DNA from: Cytidiella melzeri
Lineage: Eukaryota; Basidiomycota; Agaricomycetes; Polyporales; Irpicaceae
NCBI GenBank assembly: GCA_022592445.1
Contig: JABYQR010000289.1
Location: 1 to 58,906, forward strand
Length of the DNA stretch: 58,906 nucleotides
Reading direction: 5' to 3'
Below the pieces are notes generated by a model that worked only from the letters and a program-made list of their open reading frames with translations, made no database searches and was not told the origin of the DNA. Shown here in pieces: positions 1-10,192 of the stretch. Every line of letters begins with the position of its first letter. Within the stretch, counting starts at the first letter, position 1. The translations under genes and the position numbers were made by a program.

Positions 1-956
1 AGGGACAAGCAAAGTGGAACCTTTAGACTCAGAAGTCTTAAGGGGATGGGTGAGATGCCAGTTGTTGAAGTCACGGCGGAGCTCAGCAATGAGAGCATTT
101 GGTTTGTTGTTGAATTTCTGTCTGACTGGAGTAGAAGCACAAACACCAGCTTTGTAGTTAGCACGTGTGGTGTTTTAAGGAGGGGGTATGATGCCAACAA
201 TGGCAGAGTAGAAGATGTACAAGGGAACGTCAATTCCCTTCGCAGCGAGTTTGCCGACGAGGTTGAGCATGTTGTCGAGGAGTTTGTCCATCTCGTGAAC
301 AGGGCGACAAAGATGGAACAGCTGGAAGATTTCATTTGCATCCAAGACAGTAGTCTTTGGATCAAAGCATTTGCGCAACTTCTCCATGAGAATGTGCAGC
401 TGCAACTCTTGAGGTAGTTTGCCATGACAGAGTCGCCAATGTGGCCAGTCATGACGTTAAAGACGGCTCCAGTGACCTCTCTCGGTACTGTAGAGCCACC
501 TCTGAGCGCGTAGAAGTTTATAATTGTGTTAAGAGCAGTCTCAATGTGGAACTTCCACATCGGCCAACTCTCAGGGCCAGTAAGCTTCCCAACATCGGAA
601 AAAGCCTTGCTGATGTCGCTCATGGACATAGCAAAGTCCCTGTCCTGAGCAAGAGGGAAAGAAAGTAGCTCGGACACAGAGCGTGCCGAGTGCGAGGAAG
701 TATTCCCAGCATGAGACGGCTCAGGAGAGCCAGAAGGAGAAGAATGGCCAGAAGGAGAGGGAGAGCCAGGAGAAGACAGAGTGTGGCGAGGTGCCTTCTT
801 CTCTTGCTGCCTGCGGCGTCTCTCAATGTTGTCCATGGTATTGTTGCTGTTGTCACCCTGAGCAGTGAGACGACAAGATTGACAACGTTGATAGTCGTCA
901 CAAAGGGTATTGAAAGGGGTGCGACGTTGATCAGCTGGGGTGCAGAGATCCGGCAT
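1..956 (-). pseudogene. Copia-type gag fragment, frameshifted, cut by the window edge
   Basis: On the minus strand a frame opens at the ATG at 956-954 and runs through a Ser/Pro-rich stretch to a segment beginning MSMSDISKAF (Met at 629) with KLTGPESWPMWKF, the usual start of fungal copia gag (LTG..NW..W). Near 405-425 the gag-like reading moves to another frame (QLHILMEKLRKCFD, then FQLFHLCRP), and a stop at 175-177 interrupts it. A further Ser/Thr/Pro-rich frame upstream (to about 1114) may be the original N-terminus. With the primer-binding site and LTR piece just to the right, this is the 5' end of a minus-strand copia element. It cannot encode a whole gag. Family assignment rests on motif recognition only. 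Confidence 0.6.
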
Positions 957-1347
957 GCAGGAGGGGTAGATGATTCCTCCTGTTGAACAGCAGGAGGGGG
1001 GACAGAGACCGTTGTTTCCTTGTCAGCAGTAGTCTCAGCTACTGGAGCAGAGGAGGAGGATGCAACAGGCTTGACTTCAGTTGTCCTGGCCGTCATCAAT
1101 GATGAGGTAGGCATAGTGAGGGGGGAAGAGACAGGAGTTTCAGGAGGAGGGTTAGAAGTAAAATCTGGAGTCTTTCTTCTGCAAGTAGTCTTTTTAGGAC
1201 GAGGTTGAGGTGCAGTACCTCAGAGGAAGTTGCTTTGGTGACGCTCTCTAGTGGAACGACGTGGTTGAGTCTGATCAGTGTGATCAGAGCTCATAAACTG
1301 GGAGATAGGAGAGGAGAAATGGAGTTGAGTGAGGAAATGAGCTTAAT

Positions 1348-1361
1348 CGGGGCTCATAACC
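1348..1361 (-). other. Primer-binding site, half-tRNA type (initiator tRNA-Met)
   Basis: The plus strand reads CGGGGCTCATAACC, so the minus-strand RNA would pair with the anticodon stem-loop of initiator tRNA-Met (GGGCUCAUAACC, anticodon CAU). The same sequence sits next to the 5' LTR of the copia element ending at 23163. It marks the junction between LTR and gag leader. Confidence 0.6.
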
Positions 1362-1510
1362 TATTAGAAAGGTATGAGCAGTGGTGCACAACAATGAGCC
1401 TCAGGTGAAGGTAGTGGTCAGACGAAGAGATGGGGATCAAAAGTGGTAGTGTTGCATTGATCAGAGTAAGTCTTATATACGGTGACTACTGGCACTAAGC
1501 GCGCAATCAA
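1362..1510 (-). mobile_element. Copia LTR fragment with TATA box
   Basis: The sequence next to the primer-binding site holds a minus-strand TATA (CCGTATATAAGAC) and matches 43966-44110 over more than 100 bp, including the GGGATCAAAAG and TAAGTCTTATATACGGT blocks and the following GCGCGC stretch. It is the 3' part of an LTR. The outer LTR boundary is not visible, so the end given is approximate. Confidence 0.5.
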
Positions 1511-1819
1511 TGCAGAGTCTCAACTTGAGTCTCAGTATATGCAAACAGTGCTGGTCAGTAAGTATATTGTTGTCTGTGTTGCACTTACCTTGTGTCACTG
1601 TACTGAAAAGTATCTACAGCTAGCTGTCTGATTGTACCATTGATATATTTCCCTTCAACACACCTCTGCTGCTCCAGGATTGTGTGTTACTCCAGTACTG
1701 GTCAGTCAATACATTGTTGTCTGTGTTGCACCTGCACTGGTTCATTGTACTGAGATTTTTTGTACAACTGAACATCTCAATCTGCCCTTTCCAAATTGCC
1801 CTTTGACACACCTCCATTG

Positions 1820-2561
1820 TGACACGGAGACGGGGCTCAACGTGACAAACAGGGACACGCTGTGGATGACAACGAGGAGGTGGTGGCAGGCGTGAAGCAC
1901 AATGCATTCACCAGCTATCAAATTTATTCAGAAATCTAGCCCAGTAAAGACCAAGTTAGCATTGAGTACTACTAGCTATGTAGTACAGGAGGGAGTGGCT
2001 TACCTAGCCCAGTAAAGACCAAGAGGTCAAGATGGGGGCCAGGAGCGTACGTGCAGCTGTTTATATAGACTTCAGGGACCTGCGCACAGACCATGTTGAG
2101 GGCAGGCTTTGCAAGAAGCTGTGTGAACGAAGAACAAAAGAACTACCTAAATGAGAACAATAGCTATTGTCTAGACCTTGCCAAGAACTCTACTCGTGAG
2201 AGAATCTATCTAAAAGGAGACCAACTATTGTATTCCATTCCCACACCTGTGAGAACATCCTTCCATAAAGAGAACAATAGGGAAAGAACAAAAGGAGTCC
2301 ATGTGAATGGTATCTATGACATCAAACCCTAGCTATGGGCTGAGCCATGTGGTCTTACTTAAGCTGAGTCACATGCCAGTGTGATGTAGTAGCAAGTAAC
2401 GTGACCGTGTGGAGCATCTAAGCCACGTGATACGGGCGCTTAATAGACGTGCAAAGGAGTTTGTGCAGAGAAGGCTGCAAATGGGTTGCAGCCCAGAGTT
2501 TTACAGATAAAAACAAGAGGTAAATTGCGAAAAATAAGGGCTAGTCGGGCCATCCATGACA
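1820..2561 (-). mobile_element. Solo LTR (742 bp) with 5-bp target-site duplication
   Basis: The element starts TGACACGG and ends CCATGACA (TG...CA) and is flanked by CATTG at 1815-1819 and 2562-2566. The paralogous segment at 5500-5570 lacks it. It matches, in the opposite orientation, the LTR at 49388-50019, which has a polypurine tract before it, so this copy lies on the minus strand. A minus-strand TATA (GTCTATATAAACAG) lies inside. No internal retroelement sequence is present, as expected after LTR-LTR recombination. Confidence 0.85.
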
Positions 2562-2704
2562 CATTGTTCCAAGTTTTCTTTCCATGAGCTGGTCAGTTGT
2601 TGCATTGTTTTACATGTTGCACTTGCCTTGTGTGCTGATAATTTCCTAACAGCTGGCCATCTTACTGCATTCTTTTCAAATCACCCTTTGAAATCCAAGC
2701 CATC

Positions 2705-3112
2705 ATGCGGTTCTCAGCCTCTCTCCTTTTTCTTGGCACTGTTGTTACAGATGCAGTCCATTTTTTAACTGTGTCTGCCAGCCCATGCAGCAGGAAAGAA
2801 CTTGGCCAACCCAACTGTGGTGGACAGAGCAAAAGTCAAGTTGTGGGTTACAAGCATGAAGTGCGTGCAGAAAACACAGCACAAGAACTTGCCGCAGCAC
2901 AAGCACAGGCAGACGAGGTTTATCTTGAGTATTTGATATCTAGCTTTGGCAAAAAAGAAGACTGCGAGGACTCAGTGGCTCAAAAGTACTTTGAAGAAGC
3001 GGCAATAGCATTGGCTTTGTATCGAGAACTTTGCGGAGACATTCAAAGGCTCAAAGCAAAGTTGAACATGAGCACAGTGGACCAGTTCTTAAGTCATTTC
3101 CTTTCATGGTAA
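2705..3112 (+). CDS. Small secreted protein, paralogue 1 (135 aa)
   Basis: A single-exon ORF starts at an ATG in context CCATCATGCGG. Residues 1-26 form a hydrophobic signal peptide with likely cleavage near ASASP. The mature protein starts with a Cys-containing block (SPC...GQPNCGG) that is almost identical in the paralogue at 5664; the C-terminal half is charged and helix-prone (AAAQAQADEV) and has diverged. Four Cys remain in the mature part. It ends FLSHFLSW, against FMKDFLP in the paralogue. No family is recognised. Size and secretion suggest an extracellular small protein, as is common in agaricomycetes; any effector role is speculation. Its leader is interrupted by the solo LTR, which may alter expression. 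Confidence 0.7.
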   Translation: MRFSASLLFLGTVVTDAVHFLTVSASPCSRKELGQPNCGGQSKSQVVGYKHEVRAENTAQELAAAQAQADEVYLEYLISSFGKKEDCEDSVAQKYFEEAAIALALYRELCGDIQRLKAKLNMSTVDQFLSHFLSW

Positions 3113-3345
3113 CCCCCATCACACATACTTTTGTCAATCTTCTGGGTCAGTTCAGTACTATATTAGCTTGGTAGGGAATGTTTAGAAAATGGACATGTCA
3201 CAATACCAAAAGTTGAATTACAACACTTCTCAGCCTGAGGCTCAAGAGAGCATGAGGTCTCCAACACTGGGAGAAACTTGAAAGCTGCATCAACCAGCAC
3301 ATTGTAGTTTCTTTTTTAATCTCAATGAGACACACCTCACTAATC

Positions 3346-4120
3346 AAAGATTTATCATACTTTATCTTGTGTGTGTGTGCGGCAGGGGTTTATTTTGCAC
3401 GCCAGAGATCAGCTCTAAAATATCATGCTTTATCAATGTGCACTTGCTGAAATACATTACATTCCCTGCCAAGTAAATATACATTGGCTGTGTTATATTG
3501 CATGTTGTTCAGTGAGATGCCAGGACAAAGAGTATGTTAAGCGTAGTATTATAGCCTGAATGTACTATGTAGGGTAAGCTACTGTAGTCAAGTGATTATG
3601 GCATGGACTCTCACATGCACTGGGTATGTGTTTGGTCCACAAGCATGCCAAAAATATGTGGTTGGTGTAAGTTAGCACAAGCTTTATTCACTATTGTAAT
3701 GCCTACATAAGATAAAGTAATATAAAGCAGTATGCCAACCATCACAATGCTGATTGCCAACGATTATATCATCATATTGGCAATTATAATTTTGAGGTTG
3801 AGAGACTGTGTGGGATAAACTATTGAAAACATGATATTGAAATGTCAGGGTTTATATTCAAAGGTATAGCATGATATTCTTCTTAGTATCTACATGATGG
3901 ATTAAAGACAGCAAGGAGCTGTCATTTCTGTGGGATGCAGCATCTCATCAATCCACCTCAGCCCACTAATGTCCACTTCCAGACTAAACACACAACTGCC
4001 ACTAAATAACAAGGTCAATGTCAAACGGTGTCAAACTCCTGCCACTGTCAGTCAACATTTGGCAGTACTGGACAACACAGACAAATTTGCTACGTGACTG
4101 CGGTCAGAATTTGTGGCACA
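3346..4120. other. Intergenic, AT-rich, no gene seen
   Basis: All frames are broken by stops. Around 3585-3655 the sequence looks faintly tRNA-like (TAGTCAAGTGATTATGGCATGG then GTTTGGTCC), possibly a worn SINE head, but the B box is poor. Nothing else is supported. Confidence 0.4.
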
Positions 4121-4790
4121 GTGTCCTGTTGATGTCTGAACTGCCTCATCCTCATTGGAACTACTGCAGGCTGTGCTCTGATGTCAAATTTTGGTCAAAA
4201 AGTAACTAATGTTAGGGAACATTGTGTAACTTTGTGAAACAGTCACCTGCAGTACCCACTGCTGATTCCCCAAAATATAGGAGTTGGGAATGTCTTGTTA
4301 TGATCAACTTCCAGAACAGGTTATACGTGTCCTGTTGATGTCTGAACTGCCTCATCCTCATTAGCACTGCCACAGGCTGTGCTCTGATTTTAAAAACTGC
4401 TCAGAAATTAACTGAAGTTTGTGAAACTTTGGAGCAATCAGCTGCAGCGCCCACTGCTGATGCGACAAAACTATGTGTTCCTCCACAAACATAGCATTTG
4501 GAAATGTCTTGTTAGAATCAACTTCCAGAAAAGGTTACATGTGTCCTGTTGATGTCTGAACTGCCTCATCGTCATTGGAACTACCACAGGCTGTGTTCTG
4601 ATGGTAACTCAGAGAGCAAGTGATGGTTGTGATAATTGGTTGAACAATCAGTTGCAGTGCCTGTTGCTGATGCAACCAAAAACATTTTGTGCCCAAAAAT
4701 ATAGGAGTTGAAAATGTTTTGTCAGTGTCAGCTCCCGTCACAATGGTGATTTGTGCTCAGAAAGCAATCAATGTTTGCAGATTGCTGTAT
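4121..4790 (+). repeat. Tandem array of a ~210-bp repeat, array 1
   Basis: Units begin at 4121, 4327 and 4541 with GTGTCCTGTTGATGTCTGAA followed by CTGCCTCATC, CACAGGCTGTG, CAATCAG.TGCAG and CACTGCTGATG blocks. Unit spacing is 206 and 214 bp and the units are well diverged. The same family forms a second array at 45193-45800. No protein frame is conserved between units. Confidence 0.75.
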
Positions 4791-5194
4791 GTGCCTACAA
4801 GGACTTGTATTCTGATGGCAACTCTTTCTCAGGATTAGCAAGGAAGATTTGTAAATTGGTGTTCCCGACTAGTTTGTTGCCAATCGACTCTTAGTGTGAT
4901 CCAGTTCAAATTTGGGAGAGGGTCTTAACACCCTGGCACTGTATGGTATAATTGTTCTATTACTTCCAATCATGCTTCATCATTTCTCAAAGCATGCCAG
5001 TGCACCTGTGCGATGTGTGTGACATGTGTCTCATCATTACTGCATATGAACTGCAAGATATATGAAATCTCTGGGCACTGTAATGTATCATTGATGTATA
5101 GCCCCTAACATGTTTCATCATTTTTGAGGCATGTAGATGCACCTCTGTGATGTGCATGTGGTGTATTTCATCAGCACTGCAGCTGAATTCTAAG

Positions 5195-5206
5195 GCATAT
5201 AAACCC
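5195..5206 (+). promoter_or_regulatory. TATA box upstream of secreted-protein paralogue 2
   Basis: GGCATATAAACC lies about 70 bp before the first leader repeat and about 465 bp before the ATG at 5664. The distance fits a promoter only if the leader repeats are transcribed, perhaps with an intron. No equivalent was located for paralogue 1, whose upstream flank differs. Confidence 0.4.
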
Positions 5207-5267
5207 CCTTGCCACCATCCTTGTACCTCAGCATACTCTCATCACTCCACATCTTCTTTGCTGCTTC

Positions 5268-5663
5268 AGTGCTGGTCAGTAAGTACATTGTTGTCTGTGT
5301 TGCACTCACCTTGTGTCACTGTACTGAGATTGTATCTACAGCTAGCTGTCTGATTGTACCATTGATATATTGCCCTTCAGCACACCTCTGCTGCTCCAGG
5401 ATTGCGCGTTACTCCAGTACTGGTCAGTCGATACATTGTTGTCTGTGTTGCACTTGCCTTGGTTCAATGTACTGAGATTGTTTGTACAGCTGAACATCTC
5501 AATCCACCATTTCCAAATTGCCCTTTGACGCACCTCAATTGGTCCAGCTGGTCAGTTGTTGCATTGTTGTCCATGTTGTGCTTGCCTTGTGTGCTGATAA
5601 TTCTCTAACAGCTGTCCATCTTACTGCATTCTTTTCAAATCACACTTTGAAATCCAAGCCATC
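5268..5663 (+). repeat. Three ~130-bp tandem repeats forming the leader of the secreted-protein gene
   Basis: Three units start at about 5268, 5418 and 5548 with CTGGTCAGT followed by TACATTGTTGTCTGTGTTGCAC or variants, ACAGCT, and a pyrimidine-rich tail, the last ending at the ATG. Unit 1 holds a consensus 5' splice site (GTAAGT near 5278). All three hold an ACAG|CT that could act as a 3' splice site (the last is CTCTAACAG near 5611). The same three units precede paralogue 1 (about 1543, 1693 and 2588), so the triplication is older than the gene duplication. An intron in the leader is an inference. Confidence 0.65.
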
Positions 5664-6140
5664 ATGCAGTTCTCAGCCTCTCTCCTTTTGCTTGGCACTG
5701 TTGTTACAAATGCAGTCCATTTGTTGACTGTGTCTGCCAGCCCATGCGGCAGGACAGAACTTGGCCAACCCAACTGTGGTGGACAGAGCAAAAGTCCAGT
5801 TGTGGGTTACAAGCATGAAGTGCGTGCACTCAACACAGCACAAGAACTTGACGCAGCACAAGCAGAGGCGAAACAGGTTTATGCTCAGTACTGCACATAT
5901 CGAACTTTGGCGAAACAAGAGGAAGGTAGAACAATCCCGCAGGGGTGGACAATACAAAGGGCAAAGTCCGCGTTTGTGGCTCACACGCACCGGCAAAATG
6001 CGGAAATAGCACTGGCAATGTATAACCAACTTCAGGAACGTATTCGATTGCTTACAAAAAAGTTGCTTGAGGAGCTTGCTGAGAATGATAAAGGGAAGCC
6101 CACCGCAGTGGACGAGTTCATGAAAGATTTCCTTCCATGA
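5664..6140 (+). CDS. Small secreted protein, paralogue 2 (158 aa)
   Basis: The ATG context (CCATCATGCAG) matches paralogue 1. The signal peptide spans about residues 1-26, with the same SPC...GQPNCGG block after the predicted cleavage. Three Cys lie in the mature chain. The C-terminal region is longer and rich in Lys, Glu and Gln (NQLQERIRLLTKKLLEELAE), predicted helical. Overall similarity to paralogue 1 is high for about 70 residues and then falls, which suggests relaxed or diversifying change in the C-terminal half. Function is unknown. The gene is on the plus strand and ends about 480 bp before the 3' end of ALG5. Confidence 0.75.
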   Translation: MQFSASLLLLGTVVTNAVHLLTVSASPCGRTELGQPNCGGQSKSPVVGYKHEVRALNTAQELDAAQAEAKQVYAQYCTYRTLAKQEEGRTIPQGWTIQRAKSAFVAHTHRQNAEIALAMYNQLQERIRLLTKKLLEELAENDKGKPTAVDEFMKDFLP

Positions 6141-6620
6141 TAACCCCCATCACACATACTTTCCTCGATTCCCCGGGTCAGTTCAGTACTATATTAGCTT
6201 GGTAGAGAATGTCAAACAAAATGGACATGTCGCAATACCGAAACTTGACCTACAACCCTTCTCAGCCTGAGTGAGGCTCAAGAGAGCAAGAGGTCTCTAG
6301 CACAGGGAGAGAGCTTGAAAGCTGCATCGACCAGCACGTTGTATTACGTAGTTCTTTTCTTCAATCTCAAATGCACCTCGAGCAATACCACAATGACTAT
6401 CACATTCACAAGCACCACCATCGTGCAACCACCACATGCGACTGCAATTGGTGGTAAGCTGGTTTGCGCGGAACGGCTGAAAATGGCCGGATTTCGAAGA
6501 CCAGGAACTCAGAAACCTGTGTTTTCATGCATTCAATCTTCGCGCGGCACGAATCCTCGAAATGTAAACGCATAATAAACAGCAACATAACATCATCCAG
6601 TTTCCACAAATAATATACTA

Positions 6621-7863
6621 TCAGCTCGACTTCTTCGCTGGTGATGGCGGTGGTGCAGACCATCTCCCAAATATGATGTTTGCGCGCAAGATCAACAAGT
6701 CCCTGAGCATCTGCAGCGAGTCAGTGATAACGTTGAGCTTGCTACCAGAGACTTCGTGCCACTCGATTGGCACTTCGGCGACAGGGATATGTAGCTGCTT
6801 CGCGAGTAATAAGACTTCGACGTCGAATATCCACGTGCAGAGATGCTGGTATGGAAAAATGAGTTGTGCTGAGCGTCGGGAGAATAGCTTGAAGCCGCAT
6901 TGAGTATCTCGTATATGACCCACGCCCACGACGCGGAGGATCGTGTGTAAACCGTACATCAGAATATTGCGCAACAAGGACCGCTGTACGAATGTGAGCA
7001 CCCAGGTAGAACTAGGGGAGAACGTGCAATACACACACCTTGACGACCGCCTCGGTCTTCACGAGATGCGCCCGACTCCCAATAGCAATCGCCCCATCGC
7101 CCTCCAGACCATCCATCGCCTTCCACAACAAATCCATATCCTCGAACCGACTCGCGCCGTCCGCGTCCACCATAAGCAATCTTCTCCCCCGCCCATGCAA
7201 CATCCCATGCCTCACCGCACCCCCCTTGCCCAAATTCCGGTGCAATGTGACGACGCGAATATCGTGACGTGGATTTTCGCTCGCGAACTGCAGAGCCAAG
7301 ACAGACGTGTCGTCTTTGGAGCCGTCGTCGACGATGAGAACCTCGTAGGTCTTCGCAGGACATTGAGTGGAGGCGAGGTGAGCTAGAGTGGATTTGAGCA
7401 TGGTCGGCATGCGTTCCGTCTCGTTGTACGCGGGCACGACAACTGTCAGGTCGACCTCTGGTTGGTCACGGATGGACGGCAGCGGCTGTGACTTTCCCTC
7501 TACCGATGTTCTCGACCGGAACCTCCTGTCTTTCTCTGAGGGAACGACCAGCGAAGGCGAGAACAGCACAAGGACTGTGTAACACTGTGCAAACGATGAG
7601 CAAACTGCGATGCGCGAAGTGAAGGGGAGGTAGCGGGAGATAATTCAGTGAGGATATCTCATAAGAGCAGATCCTGACCATGAGAGTGTCGTCCTTGTCG
7701 TAGCGCACAAGTGCCCACAACTCTAAGAACAAGGATGAATTGGGCTGTTCATCATCCATTCCCGCTACGCTGTTTGTCCCATGCCCGAAGCCTCTGTACT
7801 CACTGAAAGAATCGCGGCAAGAACGAGAGTCACGCTGCCATAAATAATCGTGGCTCCATCCAT
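6621..7863 (-). CDS. ALG5: Dolichyl-phosphate beta-glucosyltransferase (ALG5)
   Basis: The enzyme transfers glucose from UDP-glucose to dolichyl phosphate on the ER membrane, giving the donor for the last glucoses of the N-glycan precursor. Three exons fit: 7863-7804, 7584-7039 and 6983-6621 (GT-AG, phase 0), giving 322 aa; yeast Alg5 is of similar size. An N-terminal membrane segment (residues about 5-35) anchors a GT-A, GT2-type domain with VVVPAYNE (68-75), VLIVDDGSKDDT (102-113) and the DxD-type VDADGA (159-164), then IGSRAH and a C-terminal RDTQCGFKLF block typical of the Alg5/Dpm1 group. The protein ends in a Lys/Ser tail. The gene appears intact. It is convergent with secreted-protein paralogue 2. 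Confidence 0.93.
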
Positions 7864-8230
7864 TATACCACGTTTTGGACGTGGGCGAGTCTACGCCAAA
7901 CTGGAGGTCTTTGAAAGGAATGTGTGTTTGGGGAGACTGGACGTGGCATGATGATGTTCTGCAACGTCCCGCCGGGCGGCTGGTATAATCCGTTTACGTA
8001 AGCAGACAACCTCCGATTGCAAACATGATCTCAGGATGCAATTTGGGCTTGGAGAGATATCCTATACCGAGAAAATATTCCAGTTCATACTCTTCATTAC
8101 ATCTTACACCATACGTGCGTACGAGAAGTTCCGTAAACATAACCAACTACCACCCCATGTTTTCGTAGAGAAGAACCTGCGACAAATCCTGCGTTTTGCT
8201 TGTCAAGAATATCCTGAATGCTACGGTACC
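7864..8230. other. Intergenic: ALG5 upstream region and 3' flank of the next gene
   Basis: Both neighbours lie on the minus strand, so this spacer should carry the ALG5 promoter. A plus-strand ORF of 76 codons (8036-8266) overlaps the next gene antisense and has no recognisable content. No TATA box is evident. Confidence 0.4.
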
Positions 8231-9597
8231 TCACACTTGATTCGCAGCACTATGCAGTCGTGGTGACAACGTTCGGGGCCTCCTCAGGTCGTTCCTTTCC
8301 GGACCTCCCTCGCCTCCGGCTCTACCACCCCCACTCGTCGCACTAGGATCTGACAGCGCCCTTTCACCCCCTCCCATCCCTTTCGCCTTTTCTCTCATCT
8401 CCCTGCGTTCCCTCCTTTCCCTCCCCTCCCTTACCAGCCTGTCAAACTCGTCCCTGTCAATCTCAGCACTCGCGATGCTGCGCATCCTCTGCAACAAGTC
8501 CACCTCTCGATCCAATTCCTTCTCCTGCAGATGCAGCTCTACTTCCTTGTGCACCGTCGAGCTGTCCCATTCCCTCCGCTCACGGTCGAGACTCCGGTGC
8601 ACGTAATGAATTGTCCACGTACTCGTAACGATTGCCCATAGCCATGGTATTCCATAGCCTAGCCCGTACGCGGTATCCGTAGGAGCCGTCCACGCAGCGA
8701 TGATTAACACGGTCGCGACCGTGCATCCCGTCGCGCCCCAGACGACAGCCGTAACACGACACACGCGGCGCATCACCCGTGATGCCTCGTAACGATGGCG
8801 CCAAGCCTGACGAAACATAAGTCCGCCACTACCATCTACGGAAACGACGTCCTCAGTGATTGTGTAAGTGAGAGGGGGGAGGAGTTCGTGCGGGGGCAGG
8901 GAGGAGACGCGGATGGGGAGGCGAATATGTCTATCCCAAATTCCTGTGATGAGGAGGGGCACACAAAACGTGAGCATAAAGCAGGGGAGGGCCATCGCGA
9001 CTGTAGAAACGTTGGCCGGCGTTCTTGAGAGGACGTGGGGTGGTTAGTGGCGCACACGACCGACATACAAAAAGCGATGACTACTCACAAACTGGAGCCA
9101 ATAATCAATGGCACAAAAAATGCAAAGAGAGCAATGTTTATCAGCACGTGAAATGCGTCTACTCCCCATCGTCCTGCGCCGATCGGTCGTCGGCTCTCGT
9201 GTCCGTTGCGGAACAACAGACCAAAGGACCGCTGGGCGAGTTTGAAGCCACTCACGGTCCCAATGAGGCTGGTGATGATGGCCAGGTTCTTTGTTACGCT
9301 GAGATGCGCGCCCCATCGTAAAGAGTAGAAGAGGATGAGAGGGAGGACGCCCGTTTCGAAAAAGATGAGCATGAAGAAGATGATGATGTACCGTTCGCGG
9401 CCTTTGGTACGGACAGTGTAGTTGAGCGGTGGTGGACCTGGGATGTTGAAAGTGTCTGGAGACTGTGAGCCAGAGAGGTCGTCTTGTGAGCGACCGTCGA
9501 CCTTGGTTGATCGTGGTGAATCATCGGCAACATGGCGTGTCTCGACGCGTGTTTCGGTCTTGTCCACGTCTACTTTGTTGTGAGGGCTGTCGGCCAT
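8231..9597 (-). CDS. Conserved fungal multi-pass membrane protein, function unknown (424 aa)
   Basis: Two exons give one frame: 9597-9093 and 9000-8231, with a slightly unusual GTTTGT donor; the nearby GTGAGT would break the frame. The N-terminus is charged and cytosolic-looking (residues 1-65). Several hydrophobic segments follow: around FFMLIFFETGVLPLILF, LAIITSLIGTVSG, VLINIALFAFFVPLIIG, MALPCFMLTFCVPLLITG, and two more near VATVLIIAAW and WLWAIVTSTW. A Glu/Arg-rich coiled C-terminus ends the protein. The block DVVSVDGSGG with RYEAS is reminiscent of a widespread uncharacterised fungal membrane family, from memory. It shares an intergenic region with VPS10 on the opposite strand. Confidence 0.75.
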
Positions 9598-10192
9598 GGT
9601 GTGTGCTGGAGGAGGGTGGGGAAGGAGGGGAGACCACGCATTTTAAAGAGGTTACATAGGTGGAGCGAGACACGCCCAGCTACGCGCTCGACGATGCAAA
9701 GCCACAACGCCAGCCGGTGATCCCCGTGGCATCCCCCGACCTCTTTTTGGCAGCCTTCGACGCTCCGTCGCACAGCCTGCCCCACCGTCTCTCTCAGCTA
9801 TAGAGCCTCCGAGTGTGAGAGTCAAGTCAAATTAAACATAGCCAGAGTGCAATCTAGAAAACCTTCTGGTATGCAGATGTTTTCGGTTTTCTTCTGGTGA
9901 GACCCAGATGCCAGTGCGTCGCGCTCAAAAGCTTTGCCATTACAAATTTTCCCAACCTCAAAACCGGGTCGCTTCGAGGAATGAAGTGCCCGCGCCTCTG
10001 AGAGAATCCCGACACTTTTCATTTTGGGAGTGGGCGGCCCGCGATTGTGCTCGCGCGTCTAATTGCACCGCTAGAGCGCTCCAGCGCAGCGACTCATGCC
10101 CCAGCTTCAACTTCGACAACGATCTCTTCTGTGTGTGTTTTTTTACCCCCGTTGAACGAGTTGCGTGTCCACTGAATGCATGAGTAACACAG
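9598..10192. promoter_or_regulatory. Divergent intergenic region between the membrane protein gene and VPS10
   Basis: The two genes are transcribed away from each other, so the 595 bp must hold both promoters. No clear TATA box is visible. Pyrimidine-rich runs precede the VPS10 ATG (TTCTGTGTGTGTTTTTTTACC near 10128). No ORF here is convincing. Confidence 0.5.

Larger units (their letters stand above)
1545..3345 (+). repeat. Segmental duplication copy 1 (leader, secreted-protein gene, 3' flank)
   Basis: Apart from the solo LTR at 1820-2561, this stretch aligns end to end with 5265-6375: the tandem-repeat leader, the ORF, and at least 230 bp of 3' flank (starting TAACCCCCATCACACATACTTT and ending near AATCTCAA). 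The two copies have diverged by many substitutions and small indels, so the duplication is not recent. Confidence 0.8.
5265..6375 (+). repeat. Segmental duplication copy 2
   Basis: This copy aligns with 1545-3345 minus the solo LTR. It keeps an uninterrupted leader, an ORF of 158 codons against 135, and the same 3' flank. It is the reference for the pre-insertion state of copy 1. Confidence 0.8.

Noticed and set aside
5342..5533. Minus-strand ORFs conserved between 1620-1907 and 5342-5533
   Set aside because: Similarity comes from the duplicated leader DNA; the frames have no independent support and oppose the secreted-protein genes.
8036..8266. Plus-strand ORF antisense to the membrane protein gene
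   Set aside because: It overlaps the 3' end of a well-supported minus-strand exon and has no supporting motif.
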